In this document: one piece after another, positions 43,719-55,024 of the stretch
Position numbering within the stretch: the first letter of the stretch is position 1
Layout of the letters: the number at the start of each line of letters is the position of its first letter
Notes under the pieces: generated by a model
The model's input: the letters and a program-made list of their open reading frames with translations, nothing else
Told to the model about the DNA's origin: nothing
Database searches by the model: none
Translations under genes and position numbers: made by a program
Assembly (NCBI GenBank): GCA_032358255.1
Contig: JAULBX010030264.1
Coordinates: 62,001-126,000 of the forward strand
From: Heterotrichella gracilis
Lineage: Eukaryota > Sar > Xanthophyceae > Tribonematales > Xanthonemataceae
Length of the DNA stretch: 64,000 nt
Direction: 5' to 3'

Positions 43719-45465
43719 CAGTGTGCCGCTGGGGTCAGGCCAGCATACCCCACGAGCTCCTGGTGCAGTGCTGCTGCAGTGGCTTAGAACACCTGTGATG
43801 GTAAAGAGTGAGGGTTGTGAGGGCACCTGGTTGCATACCATGAAACACGCCAGGAAGAGTGAACTAACACAGGAGTTCAAGAGCAGTTATCCCGGTAGGT
43901 GGATGCACCATAGTGACAGCTACCACTGACTGACAGTTGAAGTGGGCAGTCGAAGGAATGGAAAGCAGCTGGGTGGGGTAGCTGCTGATGGCAAGACAAG
44001 GCAAGAAGATACTTAAGAGAGACATTACGAGGCAAAGAATAGACGTCCCAATTGTGGGGGCGAGACTATTTGCTAATGGACGTACCTTGTGTAACCTGCC
44101 TTGGGTTGCACCAGATGGGTCGCACAAAGCCGTTGTGCTGAGTACCCCACCCACAGTCGCACTAGTGCTTCACGAAAGGACGTTTGCGAGTGGCTGCGCT
44201 ACAAGTTACGTAAGGGGCAGAGCCGTGCACCTGTTTTGACAACCTAGCTTGACTTTAGTGGACTGCTGGCCGTACGGTTTCGTGTGCCAAGCGAGTTCCG
44301 TGAAACTCAATGTGGGACAGGCACGGTCACCACAATTGACAGGAAGAGCAATGTCCTCTAAGCTTGCAGGGTCACGCTACTGAATTGCTTTGCTTATGCC
44401 TGGATCGTGCACAAACCGTTGCTGTCGTGCTTTTGTGGGCTGGGCCAAAAGGGTGACCTGGCTTCACCTTTTGACGGCAGAAAAGATCGCAGGGGGAGGA
44501 TGGCAGGCTCAAAAGAAACGAGGAGTGAAACGTTTCACCTATTTTAGGGTTTCTCGAGGGTTTCTTCTTGAGGGTTATTTTCACTGCTGAGCAGCTTTTA
44601 CCCAAGCTTTGAGCCACGGTAAGTTCTATGAGGAACTCGACTTTCACTGTACTAGTGTGGCAGTGTACCGTAGTTGTCACTCAGTGTCGCGTGGCAGGCA
44701 AGGGGCTCAGATTTCCTATGCAGTCATCCTAAAACATGTTTAAATGCTGTGGGCAATTCCTGTCTTGCTGGTTCCTGTAAGCGGCAGCCTTTAAACCATC
44801 AGGACTGGGAAGTAAAGAATACACAGCCAGGTGGTCCTATCATCTATACGTGCCACCTAGATAGCACCTGTGGGTCCACCTGGATCCTATGCAAAATGGG
44901 CAGGGCACTGTCTACCAAGGAACCACAACCCCTTGAACAATTTTGTCTGCGCACCACCTCCTGGTTCTCCCGTGCCACATATCAATGGGATAATCTCCAG
45001 CTTGCCAAACATTTAGTCAGCCTTTCTAGCCTAGAAAAACATGAAATATTGGGAGTTTGTCAAGCTACAAACGGGGGCTCACTACTCTGCAAGATAGTAC
45101 TAGTGCTGTGATTTACCATAAGGCCAGGCTACCTACGAAAACCTATTGGGTGTCTACCACCGGTCAATGAAATGTTGCGCACAGTATACAACTGAAGCAA
45201 TGCTGCGGCACAGTGTAAGATGTTGGAAGGCAAGGCAACCCCTCGGTGCAATATTGCAACCCGTCATATGTCAGTGTCATGCATGTGTTGGAACAACACC
45301 ACCCCTAGCACTAGCTTGAAGCAGTACCGCGCCATGCCAAAGCCATCCTGCTTGTATACTTGCTATGCTGTCGGGTCTCCCCAGTCAGTCGTGTGCGCTC
45401 CACGCACTGTAACCGCAACCACCTGCCACGTGCGGCCTCCATGCAAAATCCAGTTGAATCCCAGG
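43719..45465. other. Intergenic, no supported gene
   Basis: Holds the MRL1 promoter side and the 3' side of the next minus-strand gene. A 145-codon plus-strand frame (44674-45111) lacks an ATG start and any recognisable motif. Confidence 0.5.
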
Positions 45466-48400
45466 TCACTGCAGTGTCAGCGTGCCGTGCTGCGCCCTTG
45501 ATTTGTTCATCTGGTAGTGGAAGTCTGCGTCCGTGAGGGAGCCGCGCATCTCGCGCAGCTTGGCCGCATCTGCACGGGGGCTGCCCGGGAGGTTCCTGGA
45601 GGTGCAAAATGAATGAATATCGATCAAGCTGCATTTCGATGGATACATTGTTTTTAATTGCCAAGCAGCTCGTGCAGCTTGGCCATGTGGATAATGAATT
45701 CAAAAACACACTAAGAGGCTAAATAGATTCATTGACAAGGTGCAGCTTGGTAACTTATCCATCGCCTATAACAATTAAAGAAATGACGTGTAAAGAAAGC
45801 AGCTTTGGCTTTCGTTCAATTGTTTCTTCCTACATTCCTACCTTGAGGTGTCGAACGCCCCCCCTGCTGCAAAGCTGCCTTGGATGACCCCCGGGCTGTC
45901 CTGGGGCCTGGTCATGGAGGTGGTGAGCGAGGAGCGAAGCCTGGGCTCACGCACCGGGTCGCTCTCCTCGGGGGTAAGGTCTGGTGAAGGGGGATGGGGG
46001 GGTGATTTGAGGGGAGGGAAGGGAGGAGGGAGAGCGTTACTTGGTTTTGGATGTGGTGGGCTGTGTGTGTGGGGCTGGGTTGAGCGTGGATCAGAGCCTG
46101 GTTTCTGCAATTCGGTCGCCATGCTCCGGCAAGGTTGTGAAATGGTCAAGGGTTTAGGGTGGACAGGAAAACCCTCGTCATTGCCACAATTCATTTGCCC
46201 ACATCAGGGTTTCAAGGGCAAGTTGGCGGGCCCCTGGCTTTCCCAAAGGGCTATCCCAGGGCCTTCAATCTCAGCAAAGATTTAGGGTTCACGGTTAAGA
46301 GTTTAAGATGTGAGTGCAGGGGTTTACCTGAGGGCTGTCCCAGTGTTCTGACCCCTGTGCTCACTCCCAGGGACAGCGGGGCGCCGTTGGCGGGGTCGCT
46401 CTCCTTGCGCAGGCGGCGGGCGGGGGGCGCCTGTGCCGCAAGGAAGATGGTGTTAATATTTGTGTAGACAAAATCGCGTATGATTTTATAGTTTGGTTTT
46501 GGTATACCTGCAGCATGCTCATTCTCCATGCCCAGTGGGTGGATATGCGGTACCTCTCCGGTGCTTGAATGCCACCCATGGATGTCTAAAGTTCACGGTA
46601 TAGGGTATACAATATTGCATCTAAAACCCTAAACAAGGGTTCAAGGTGTGGCGCACCTGGTGCGTGACTGTGACTGCTGTCCCCTTGAGATGCGACCTGT
46701 GTGTGTCGTCCAGTGGGCGCAGCGAGGGGCGCCAGGTGTCGTTGTGGTCAACCACGCCTGCAAAGCCCTTCTGACCCAAAATGTCCCTACGACAGCGGAA
46801 GGGAGGAGTCATGATGGGCTGAGGGTTGGCTGCTTGGATGGCCCCACACCCACGCGGGATTTGTGTCCACTTCACATCCTACTCCTATAATTCACATCAA
46901 CCCCCGAGTCACCCCAAACTTATATTAGCAGTATTTCCCATTTAAATGGATTGGTCAGAAGCTGCTATCCTGAATGGGTATGTTCGGGGGAGGCATGTCC
47001 CCCGATTGATGCGGCACTGTGCAGATCTTTGCATGGCATGGCAGGGCGTTACGCCAAACCCCTGACTCCTGCATGTACCCTGCATCCCTATGCAGCAAAT
47101 GCATAGCCCCAAGCCAAACTCAAGCCAAATTCCCATAGTTCAACCGTCCATTTCAAATCCGGATCCCAATGCACCGATCCCAGCACCCCATTCCAAATGG
47201 TGCAGGACCTCCACCCCCCCCACACCCACACCCACCACCACCATTACCACCGCCCCCACCGCCCGGCTGTTACCTGGAGGGCTGTGGGGGGGTGGAGGGG
47301 GAGCGGGAGGCGCGGCGCACTGGGGAGGGCGCGGGTGATGCGTTGTTGAGGTCAGCCACGTTGGAGGCTGTGCTCCCCTTGACACCGCCCTTGAGGGGGG
47401 TGCTCCTGCCCTGGAACTGCTGCCCGCTGAGCACGCCTGCGGGTGGGTGTGGTGTGGTAGGTGGTGGAGGCAGGGTTTGGTTAAGGGTTTAGGGTTCAGA
47501 GATTGATAACACAATGCAACGGGGACACCAGTGGTCAGCCATACACACTGCTACGCCTACAACGCGCAGCCATACGTGCAGCCATGCGCCTCCTCCCAGT
47601 CCCACGCACTACTGCAGCGCCACTACACACCCCCTTCACACCATGCGTGTGCTCACAACCCACCTGCCGCCTCCGGCTGCGGCTTGAATGCCTTCTCCCG
47701 GGGCTGGGGTGAGCGCAGCAGGTTGTCCCCGGTGATCAGCCAGTTGCCCTCATACTGGCGCCTCTGCGGGTGCAGGTGTGGGGGTGGGTGGGTGGTGGTG
47801 GGTTGGTGGGTGGGTGGGTTGTTTGGTGGGTGGTGGGGGGATTGGAAAGGGACGGTAGGTGCAAAGGTGGGTGGGAGAAACGCATGACATATCTTGGAGC
47901 GAAGGTTGGAGGAGTGGCACGCTATGGTGCAGCCGTTGGACTTGCAGAGGGTTGGAGCTTCATGAATTATTGCTACCCATCAGCCGCACGCGATCTTTGG
48001 CTGTCCCCAGGGACCTGCTTGACTCTAGACCCTACAAAGTCCTGAATCCTAAAAGACCCTAAACCCCAACAGCCCAGCCTTGGCGCAGCGCCTGTGCAGG
48101 AGCTGGTCCGCAGCTGCTGTGGCAAGGTACCAGCCAGCAGTATCCACGCGTATAGGAGTGTGTACGGACCAGGCACGAGGATAGCAGGGCTTAGGGTTCA
48201 GGTGGCACGTGTAGTGTAGCAGGCTTAGGGTTTAGAGTGGTGCATGTAGAATTCAGGGTGCCACGTGTAGGGTTTCTTGTCTGTGAAGTCGGGGTACTCC
48301 TTCCCGGGCTAAGGGTTTAGGGTGGCATACGTAGGGTACCAGGGCTTAGGGTTTAGGGTGCACATGTAGTGTACCTTGTCTGTGAAGTCTGGGTACTCCT

Positions 48401-49427
48401 TCCCGGGGGTGGTGGGGGCGCTGCAGAAGGTCTCCCGGTAGCTGGTGGCTGCTGAGGCACACACAAGGAGAGTTTGTGTCAGTCACTTGGGGTTCATGAC
48501 GACAGGAAAGCCCATTTAAAAACCACTGGCGTGTGCTGTGTTCAGTAGGGTGTGTGCTTCAGGCAATTTTGGGATGTGCAGGGTGGCCCCATGTTGCAAC
48601 ACTTGATGGTGTACACAGCATAGAGAATGGCGTTGAGGTGCAATGTGGCTGACAACGGGTCGCGGCAGGTTCAACCTGAGGTTCAAATGGTGCACGTTTA
48701 TCACATGGCGCGCGTTCTTCCCCCTGAAAATGCATGCACATGCGATGGATGCACTTGCTGCTGCTGCACTGTGCGTACGTGAAGAGATAGCGACGCCAGC
48801 AATGGCCACACAACAAGTATCGAAGACTATTGAAGGATAGGTTACGGTCATAGAAAGCACGTCGTATGGGAACGACGTTTGTGTGAAAAATCCCATCCGC
48901 GCCGTCTACTGCTATAATATGAGGGGCATGGTCTAGGCGGGGATATACCCAGGCAAGCACAGAAACCGGAACCTGAGGTGTGGCTGAGCAAACACAGGAT
49001 ATGGGCAGGTGGCTACATACAGAATACCCGGCGTAAAGCGCAACTAGCAGCGTCTGCAGAGGGCATGCACATCAAAGCCGTGGCGCAATCGGGCATTGCC
49101 ACAAGAGTACGAATACTGGTAGGTGCGTAGAGGGCTCTAGCGATGGGCATGCGCGACGCCAATGCTGAAACACGAGTTCGGTTCGCATCGGCAGCTGTAA
49201 GGTCCAGGGTTTCGGCTCGCAAAGACGACAAGGATCACGAGCTGCACTTGAACAAAACACCGCCCACATGCATACATATCTGATCGAAGCGCAGCCAGGT
49301 TTGCAGCCAGGCACGCACACGAGGAGCAGCCGATACACTTCTCCACCACACGAACAACATAGCACGTTCCGTTCAGGATAGGCGACGTACCGGGAGGTCC
49401 TGACGCTGGTGAGGTGGCTGGCTTCAT
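45466..49427 (-). CDS. Unrecognised 292-aa protein
   Basis: Eight exons form one open, phase-consistent reading frame: 49427-49391, 48451-48375, 47763-47664, 47436-47274, 46786-46657, 46430-46328, 45980-45842, 45595-45466 (TGA), 879 nt. The product is hydrophilic, Pro/Ser/Arg-rich, with no signal peptide or TM helix. Segments that look conserved are KEYPDFTDK, QYEGNWLITGDNLLRS, DILGQKGFAGVVDHNDTW and the end AKLREMRGSLTDADFHYQM. The pattern of short Gly/Asn-Leu-Leu motifs in a basic, disordered chain recalls structural or cytoskeleton-associated proteins, but I do not recognise a family and assign no function. The 37-base first exon is supported mainly by phase and a GTACGT donor. Intron 2 carries a near-perfect copy of the end of exon 2. 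Confidence 0.65.
48188..48361 (-). repeat. TTTAGGG-rich array with a copy of the end of exon 2
   Basis: Several GGCTTAGGGTTTAGGG-like units alternate with CACGTGTAG motifs. Bases 48276-48308 match exon 2's end (48375-48407) at 32 of 33 positions, offset 99 bp. In the copy the donor GT has become AA. Confidence 0.9.
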
Positions 49428-50006
49428 TAGGCTGGGCTGTACAGGGAAGGGAAACAACGTGTCTAGTAGTCACCGGATGCTCTGTCGTCAAACAAGGTTG
49501 AAGGTTGCAAAAACTCGCTGCCGTGTCTACGCTTCGCCACGCAGAAGGAGCAACAGAGACGAGCCGCTTTTAAATCGCCCCACTTGAAATCGGGGTACTT
49601 GCACGGCACCAGAACACTGAAGGCACTCACACCGGGCACACCCCCTGCACACTCCTGCTACCTACACACCCCCTGCAATGCTGCACTGATCACCAACCCC
49701 TGCGAGGCTATACCCGTACAAAAGAAGCACACAAGGGAGGTGGTTGTGTTTGCTCTGGAAATTCCGCCTTGCCTGCTGCAGAAAAAAAGACTGGAAAAAT
49801 TGTCGGCCATCCAGCCCAAAAAGATGCCTCGTTATCTCTAGAGCGCTAGGGACAGGCCGGGTTAAGGTTAGGCAACGCAATCACACGCAAAGCCCTATAC
49901 CTGCAGCGCATCAACGCGTCCTGCCTTACTCTGTACCCACTGCCTTGGTTGGAGCAGGGATCTTGGCCGCATTGAACGCCACCACCGGCTAGACACACCA
50001 CGCACA
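49428..50006. promoter_or_regulatory. Divergent promoter region, 292-aa gene / BASS2
   Basis: 579 bp between two outward-facing ATG codons. Both 5' UTRs and promoters must fit here; no specific motif is assigned. Confidence 0.5.
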
Positions 50007-53000
50007 ATGGCTGCTGCAATGCGGTCGAGCACCATCAGATGCGGGTCGAGCAGTCCCGTGTCGGCAAAGGCTACTATCAGCCAACCTAAGGGTATTGCCA
50101 GCCTTTTGCCCCCTCTCAGGCTGACTCAGCTTCACAAGGCTTCCCTGCCAAACGTCCCTTTCAGCAATGGAAGCGTATTGCGATGCAGAAGGTCAGCACC
50201 TGATCTGAGTGCAGTTCCCCCGTCACTTGGAAACAACCCACTTCCCTAAACGTTTCAGGTTGTCTAGCCTCCGCAATGCTGCATAGCTAGGACAACCTGG
50301 GCTTGTGGGCTGTCGCATTGGCACTTGCAGCTCCTCCTAAAATTGGCACTTTTTGGTAACAATGCAGGGTGGTGCCAGTTGCTGCATCCTCAGCTGCCGA
50401 CGCCTTGCCCGAGCCAATTGCCAAGCAGCCAAGTGGTCTTGAGAGGTTCACAGAGACGCTGACCATCATGTTCCCTGTGTGGGTACGTAAGCAGGAACCA
50501 AGTTATTGTGATCTGTGGATTGGGAATGGTTGTCCTTGCCACAAGGTGGTCCTCTGGACCCCACACCCACCAACACTGGAGACTAAGTAGCGTACAATAT
50601 ATAATAATAAAACTATGCCCAAGTGGCACTTCCTTCGTCTGGCTCTGAACTTTAATGTGAGATGCGTAGGCAAGCCATGATGTGCATAGCCACACGAAAC
50701 CCCATGCCCCGTCCCTCCAGGTGATGCTGGGTGCCGGTATCGGCATGTACAAGCCCTCTGCCGTGACCTGGTTCAGCAGTGACGTGTTCACATACGCGCT
50801 GGGCTTCCTCATGCTCTCCATGGGACTCACACTCACTGTGGAAGACTTCAAAAAGGTAACGCAGCCAAATGGTTTACAACCTGAAGCTGCTGCTAACAAA
50901 TATTGAATATATGGCTGTTCATGGTGGGCATTGACCGGCGTCCAAAGCTGGGACTCTCCCACTCTATCTCTTCCGCAACCAACACCCTCATACTTGAGAT
51001 GAGGGCCGTACTTATTTATAGTATTTATTCGTCTTGTTTTCCCCCCGTGATACACCATGCTTCTGTCATCTGGCCTAGCTCACACGGCGCGGCACTAAAC
51101 CCTTACCTGTGGTGCAGTGCGCGTCCAACCCCGTGCCCATTGGCGTGGGCTACCTGGCGCAATACATCATCAAGCCGCTGCTGGGAGTGATCCTGGCCAA
51201 GGTGAGGCAGGCCTAGGGTTTAGGGTTTAGGGCCCTGGTCAAGGTGGGTCGTGTAACCAGCGGCAGCAAGACATCAGTCAGTGACGGCAGCACATATGAT
51301 AGTTGCAGCAACACAGGAGCCCCTGTTGTGCTGTGTCAGGCATGCACTGGCATGTCACAGTGTGGCTTTGGAGCAACACAGGAGGCACTGTTGTGCTGCA
51401 TCAGCCGTGCACAGGCATGCCCCACCCGCACAATCCTAGGGAGCATAGGGTTTCCACCCAAAGCAGCGCGCAGTTGGGCCCAAAGGCAGCAGCAATTGCT
51501 GGTATACAGCGCTTGAACCACCAAGGGCTGCTGGTGCAACGGTGCCAGCATACTGGCCGCCACCTCGCTCGGACCGCCACGTGCCCTGTCACATGCGCTC
51601 TGCATGTATCACAACCTGGTAGTCACCACAGCGCTGTTTTCAGTGGGGTTGAGACACGCCAGCCCTGTCCGGGAAGCCGTGGCACCACTGTTTGTACATC
51701 CGGATCAGCAGCCAGCCTTGCATGAAGTGCCGCCAACAGGGCATCTCCTGGAATACGTGGTGCCATGCCCAGCGTACTAATGCGACCCCTGCCCCCTTGC
51801 TCTGCAGTCGCTCAACCTGACTCCCGCCCTGGCCACCGGACTCATCCTGGTGTCCTGCTGCCCAGGAGGACAGGTGAGGCGCATGGCCCTAAGCACTAAG
51901 CAGCAGGCATCACATGAACATGCAAAGCAATTCACGTTTGGCCACCCACCCAACATCCCGCCCACCCATACCACCCCGCCACCCACACCCCTGCGACGTG
52001 TCCACCTGCAATTCCATGTGGATTGTTGCGGCCTCAAATCTGCACCACAGCCATCCCGGGCACACCACCAAATCCAGCTCCTCACGAGGAAACCCCCCCA
52101 ATTTCCCTGACCCCCCCACCCCATTAACACCATCCCCACCCCCACCCACCTGCAGGCCTCCAACGTGGCCACCTACATCGCACACGGCAACGTGGCCCTG
52201 TCTGTGCTCATGACAACCGCATCCACGCTGGGGGCCATCGTGATGACGCCGCTGCTCACAAAAGTGCTGGCGGGCGCATACGTGCCAGTAGACGCATGGG
52301 TACGTGCAGGGTCTGTGAGGTTTAGGGTTTTGGTCAAGGGTTTAGGGTGACGCCGCTGCTCATGAAGGTGCTGGCGGGTGCATACGTGCCAGTGGACGCA
52401 TGGGTACTTAAAGGGTTCGGAGGGTTCAGGTTTTGGTGAAGGGTTTAGAGTGGTGACGAAAGTGCTGATAAAGATGGTGGCGGGTGCATACATGCCAGTG
52501 GACGCATGGGTATGTGCAGGGTTTGGAGGGTTCTGGTTGATGGTTTAGGATGATGACGCTGCTGCCCATGAAGGTGCCGGCGAATTCTTTTAGGGTGCTA
52601 ACATCCCATCACATATGGGATGTTAGGCATGCATGACTGCTCAATGGATGCATGGCGGTGTGTAACACCCCTCCCTCTTCCTTGCAGGGCCTGGCGGTGT
52701 CCACCTTCCAGGTGGTGCTTGTCCCCACCCTGCTGGGTGTGGCAGCCAACGAGTTCTTCCCCAAGGCGGTGCAGAAGATCAAGGTGTTCCTGCCCCTGGT
52801 GGGCGTGGCCATGACCACCATGCTGTGCGCATCACCCGTGGGACAGGTGGGGCTCACTCTAATTCAAGCCATAGCGTGTCGAGAGTAATGACTGGATGAA
52901 ATGCATTTGCATGATCAGATCAGATCAAGCCGTGTCGAGAGTAATGATGGATGAAATGCATTTGCATGATCAGATCAGATCAAGCCGTGTCAAGAGTAAT

Positions 53001-53912
53001 GACTGGATGAAATGCATTTGCATGATCAGATCAGATCAAGCCGTGGTTGAAATGGATATGCACCCAGGGAGTGCTTTGTTTTATTGGTGTTGAGCTCAGA
53101 AATAGCTGTATGCAATGCGTACCAAATGGCATTGGCAATTATTAGGCGGAAAGAAAGGCAAGTGGCAAGCGTTACTTTGCGCCACAATAAGTGGACGCTA
53201 GAGGCAGTTGTGTTGCAATGAATTCATCTACCTTAGCGCAATATTTTTCAAGTTATGTTTTCAAAATATTTGTATTCAGTGGGATTTCCCATTTGTTCAC
53301 AGGTGGCTGAGGTGCTCAAGACCAACGGCGCCGCGCTGATGCTGCCCGTGGGCCTGCTGCACGTGTTTGCATTCCTGCTGGGCTACTGGCTCAGCCGGGC
53401 GCTGGGCTTTGACGAGACCACCGCGCGCACGGTGTCCATCGAGACGGGTGAGTGGGGGGGGGCGGGTGGGGGGGTGGGGAGGTGGGGTGCGTTTTCGGTG
53501 GTGGTGGCGGTGGCTGCTGCCTGGTTCGTCTGTTCCAAATATGATCCTGCAGGAATTATGCACCCATCTCCTTGGTGGGTGGTGGTGGGTTCGTGATCCC
53601 CCCCAAGATCGTGCGAGCGTACCACCTAACCTCCAGCAATATGCACCTAGTTTCCTTGGTGGGTGGATGAGATCCCAAATATGGGGACCCTGGGAGCGTA
53701 CCACCTACCCTTGTCGCAACCCTCCCCATGCAGCGATTTACACCCAAATGCCTTCCTCCCATGCAGGCATGCAGAGCGCTGCCCTTGGCTTCATGCTTGC
53801 CCAGCAGCACTTTGCTGACGCCATGGTGGCTGTGCCCTCCGCGGTGTCGGTGGTGTTCATGGCACTGGGGGGCGCGGGACTGGCGGTGTACTGGCGCGGA
53901 AAGAAGCCCTAG
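50007..53912 (+). CDS. BASS2: BASS2-type plastid sodium:pyruvate cotransporter
   Basis: Bile acid:sodium symporter family member of the inner plastid envelope; BASS2 imports pyruvate with Na+. Exons: 50007-50191, 50368-50482, 50721-50855, 51118-51201, 51808-51873, 52156-52299, 52688-52846, 53303-53447, 53767-53912 (TAG), 1179 nt, 392 aa. The first 60 residues ([20 protein letters not shown]...) are Ser/Arg-rich and lack acidic residues, as in a transit peptide. The rest is hydrophobic and co-linear with plant BASS2: [32 protein letters not shown], the Na+-site region, [34 protein letters not shown] and [15 protein letters not shown] near the end. Intron 6 contains tandem copies of the end of exon 6, and intron 7 a 56-bp tandem repeat. 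Confidence 0.93.
51214..51232. repeat. Telomere-like motif 12 bp after BASS2 exon 4
   Basis: TAGGGTTTAGGGTTTAGGG in the donor-proximal part of intron 4. Confidence 0.9.
51305..51419. repeat. 65-bp-offset tandem duplication in BASS2 intron 4
   Basis: Segments 51305-51354 and 51370-51419 share the core AGCAACACAGGAG...TGTTGTGCTG...GGCATG with scattered mismatches. Confidence 0.85.
52252..52585 (+). repeat. About 105-bp tandem repeat of exon 6 end, 5' splice site and telomere-like DNA
   Basis: The true exon 6 ends at 52299 with ...GACGCATGG|GTACGT. The same exon end recurs with TGG at 52401-52403 (followed by GTACTT) and 52507-52509 (followed by GTATGT), spacings 104 and 106 bp, and a partial fourth copy lies at 52549-52585. 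The spacer carries TTTAGGG-like motifs. Translated, the copies read close to [18 protein letters not shown]. Confidence 0.92.
52875..53041. repeat. 55-56-bp minisatellite, three units, BASS2 intron 7
   Basis: Units start at 52875, 52931 and 52986, each beginning CGTGTCGAGAGTAATGA or CGTGTCAAGAGTAATGA and ending TCAGATCAGATCAAGC. They are nearly identical, so the array is young. Confidence 0.95.
53558..53710. repeat. About 80-bp tandem duplication in BASS2 intron 8
   Basis: Two copies (53558-53630 and 53641-53710) share TATGCACC, TTCCTTGGTGGGTGG-like and GAGCGTACCACCTA blocks in the same order. Confidence 0.8.
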
Positions 53913-55024
53913 ACCCTAAACCACAAAGTCCGTCAAGGACTGGCCGCATGCGAAGCATGGGCGGTTGCGGTGGCGCCTGGGCGCGTGGGGGCAGGGTTGT
54001 GATGGGGATGTGGCGCCTTTGTGGGATGTCGTGGGTGTGCGTTGTTCCGTGCGTATGTGTACTCAGACCCCTTTGGTGGGGATTCTGGAAGGGCTGGGCT
54101 GACCTGGTTTGGTCGAGCTGAAGGGGAGGTATGCAGTGGGTGGACGAGGCGGATGGTGGGGGAAGGGGGAGGGGCGCAGGCGTTTTGGGTGTGGAGATTG
54201 GCTCTGGTTCTGTGCCAGCGAAATTTTCTATTGAACCCATGTGTACTGCTTGGTTGCATCAAGAAAAGGAAAAGGAAGGAAGGCGCAAACTAATGGTTAT
54301 TGCAAAATGGCGTCGAGGTGGAGCACCCGGAAGTAGCAACACTGAGAAGATATTTTTTACAGTTGGTAATGCCCTGCATCTTTGTTGAAGAGTTTGGTTG
54401 TCAACGACAACAAACAGCTGCTTGTTGGCGATTGGGCAGTAACGTGCATATGGTGCATGTTTCTTGATATGTAGGCAAGGGACAAACTCTAGTGTAATTT
54501 TGCCATCCGAGCATCCCTGTGTGCAGTGTGACATTCCCAGCTGTGCAACAGTTGCCAGGCGCAGATCTAGAACAAGCTGGGTTTCTGTACCGCTATACCT
54601 GTAAAAATATTGCTATTATTCCAATAATTACTGGTATTTAATCATTCTGGGACTCGTAAAAACCCCACCGATCCCGGGGATTCGAAACTGTAAAGATGAG
54701 TTTTCAAGACATAGGAGTCCCAAGGATTCAAATCTGAAATATGTGGGGATTGCACGCAATTCAAAGTTATGAACAACAGTCTCCAACAGAACCACAGCGT
54801 GCGCAGCACACACCCAAAAAGTGGAGCAAACCAGGCTCATAACAGGTAATCCTGTTGACAGGTGCGAGCGTAGACTCGGTCGAGTACTGTATCCCAGAAC
54901 TCCTGTGTGGCCATCACCTCCTTGCTCTTTTGCAAAGTGGTAAACACCGAGTGCCCAGGTTTGCGTGGACCAAGGTGGCTGTTCCAACCCACTTTCCAGT
55001 CCGTCAACTTGTGGGCGAGGCACG
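53913..55024. other. Intergenic, BASS2 3' side and RAD51 promoter side
   Basis: Two plus-strand genes flank it. A long minus-strand frame (54628-55272) overlaps RAD51 exons and shows no family; nothing else is supported. Confidence 0.5.

Noticed and set aside
44674-45111. 145-codon plus-strand frame
   Set aside because: Begins at TTG, not ATG; composition and content look random and no splice chain extends it.
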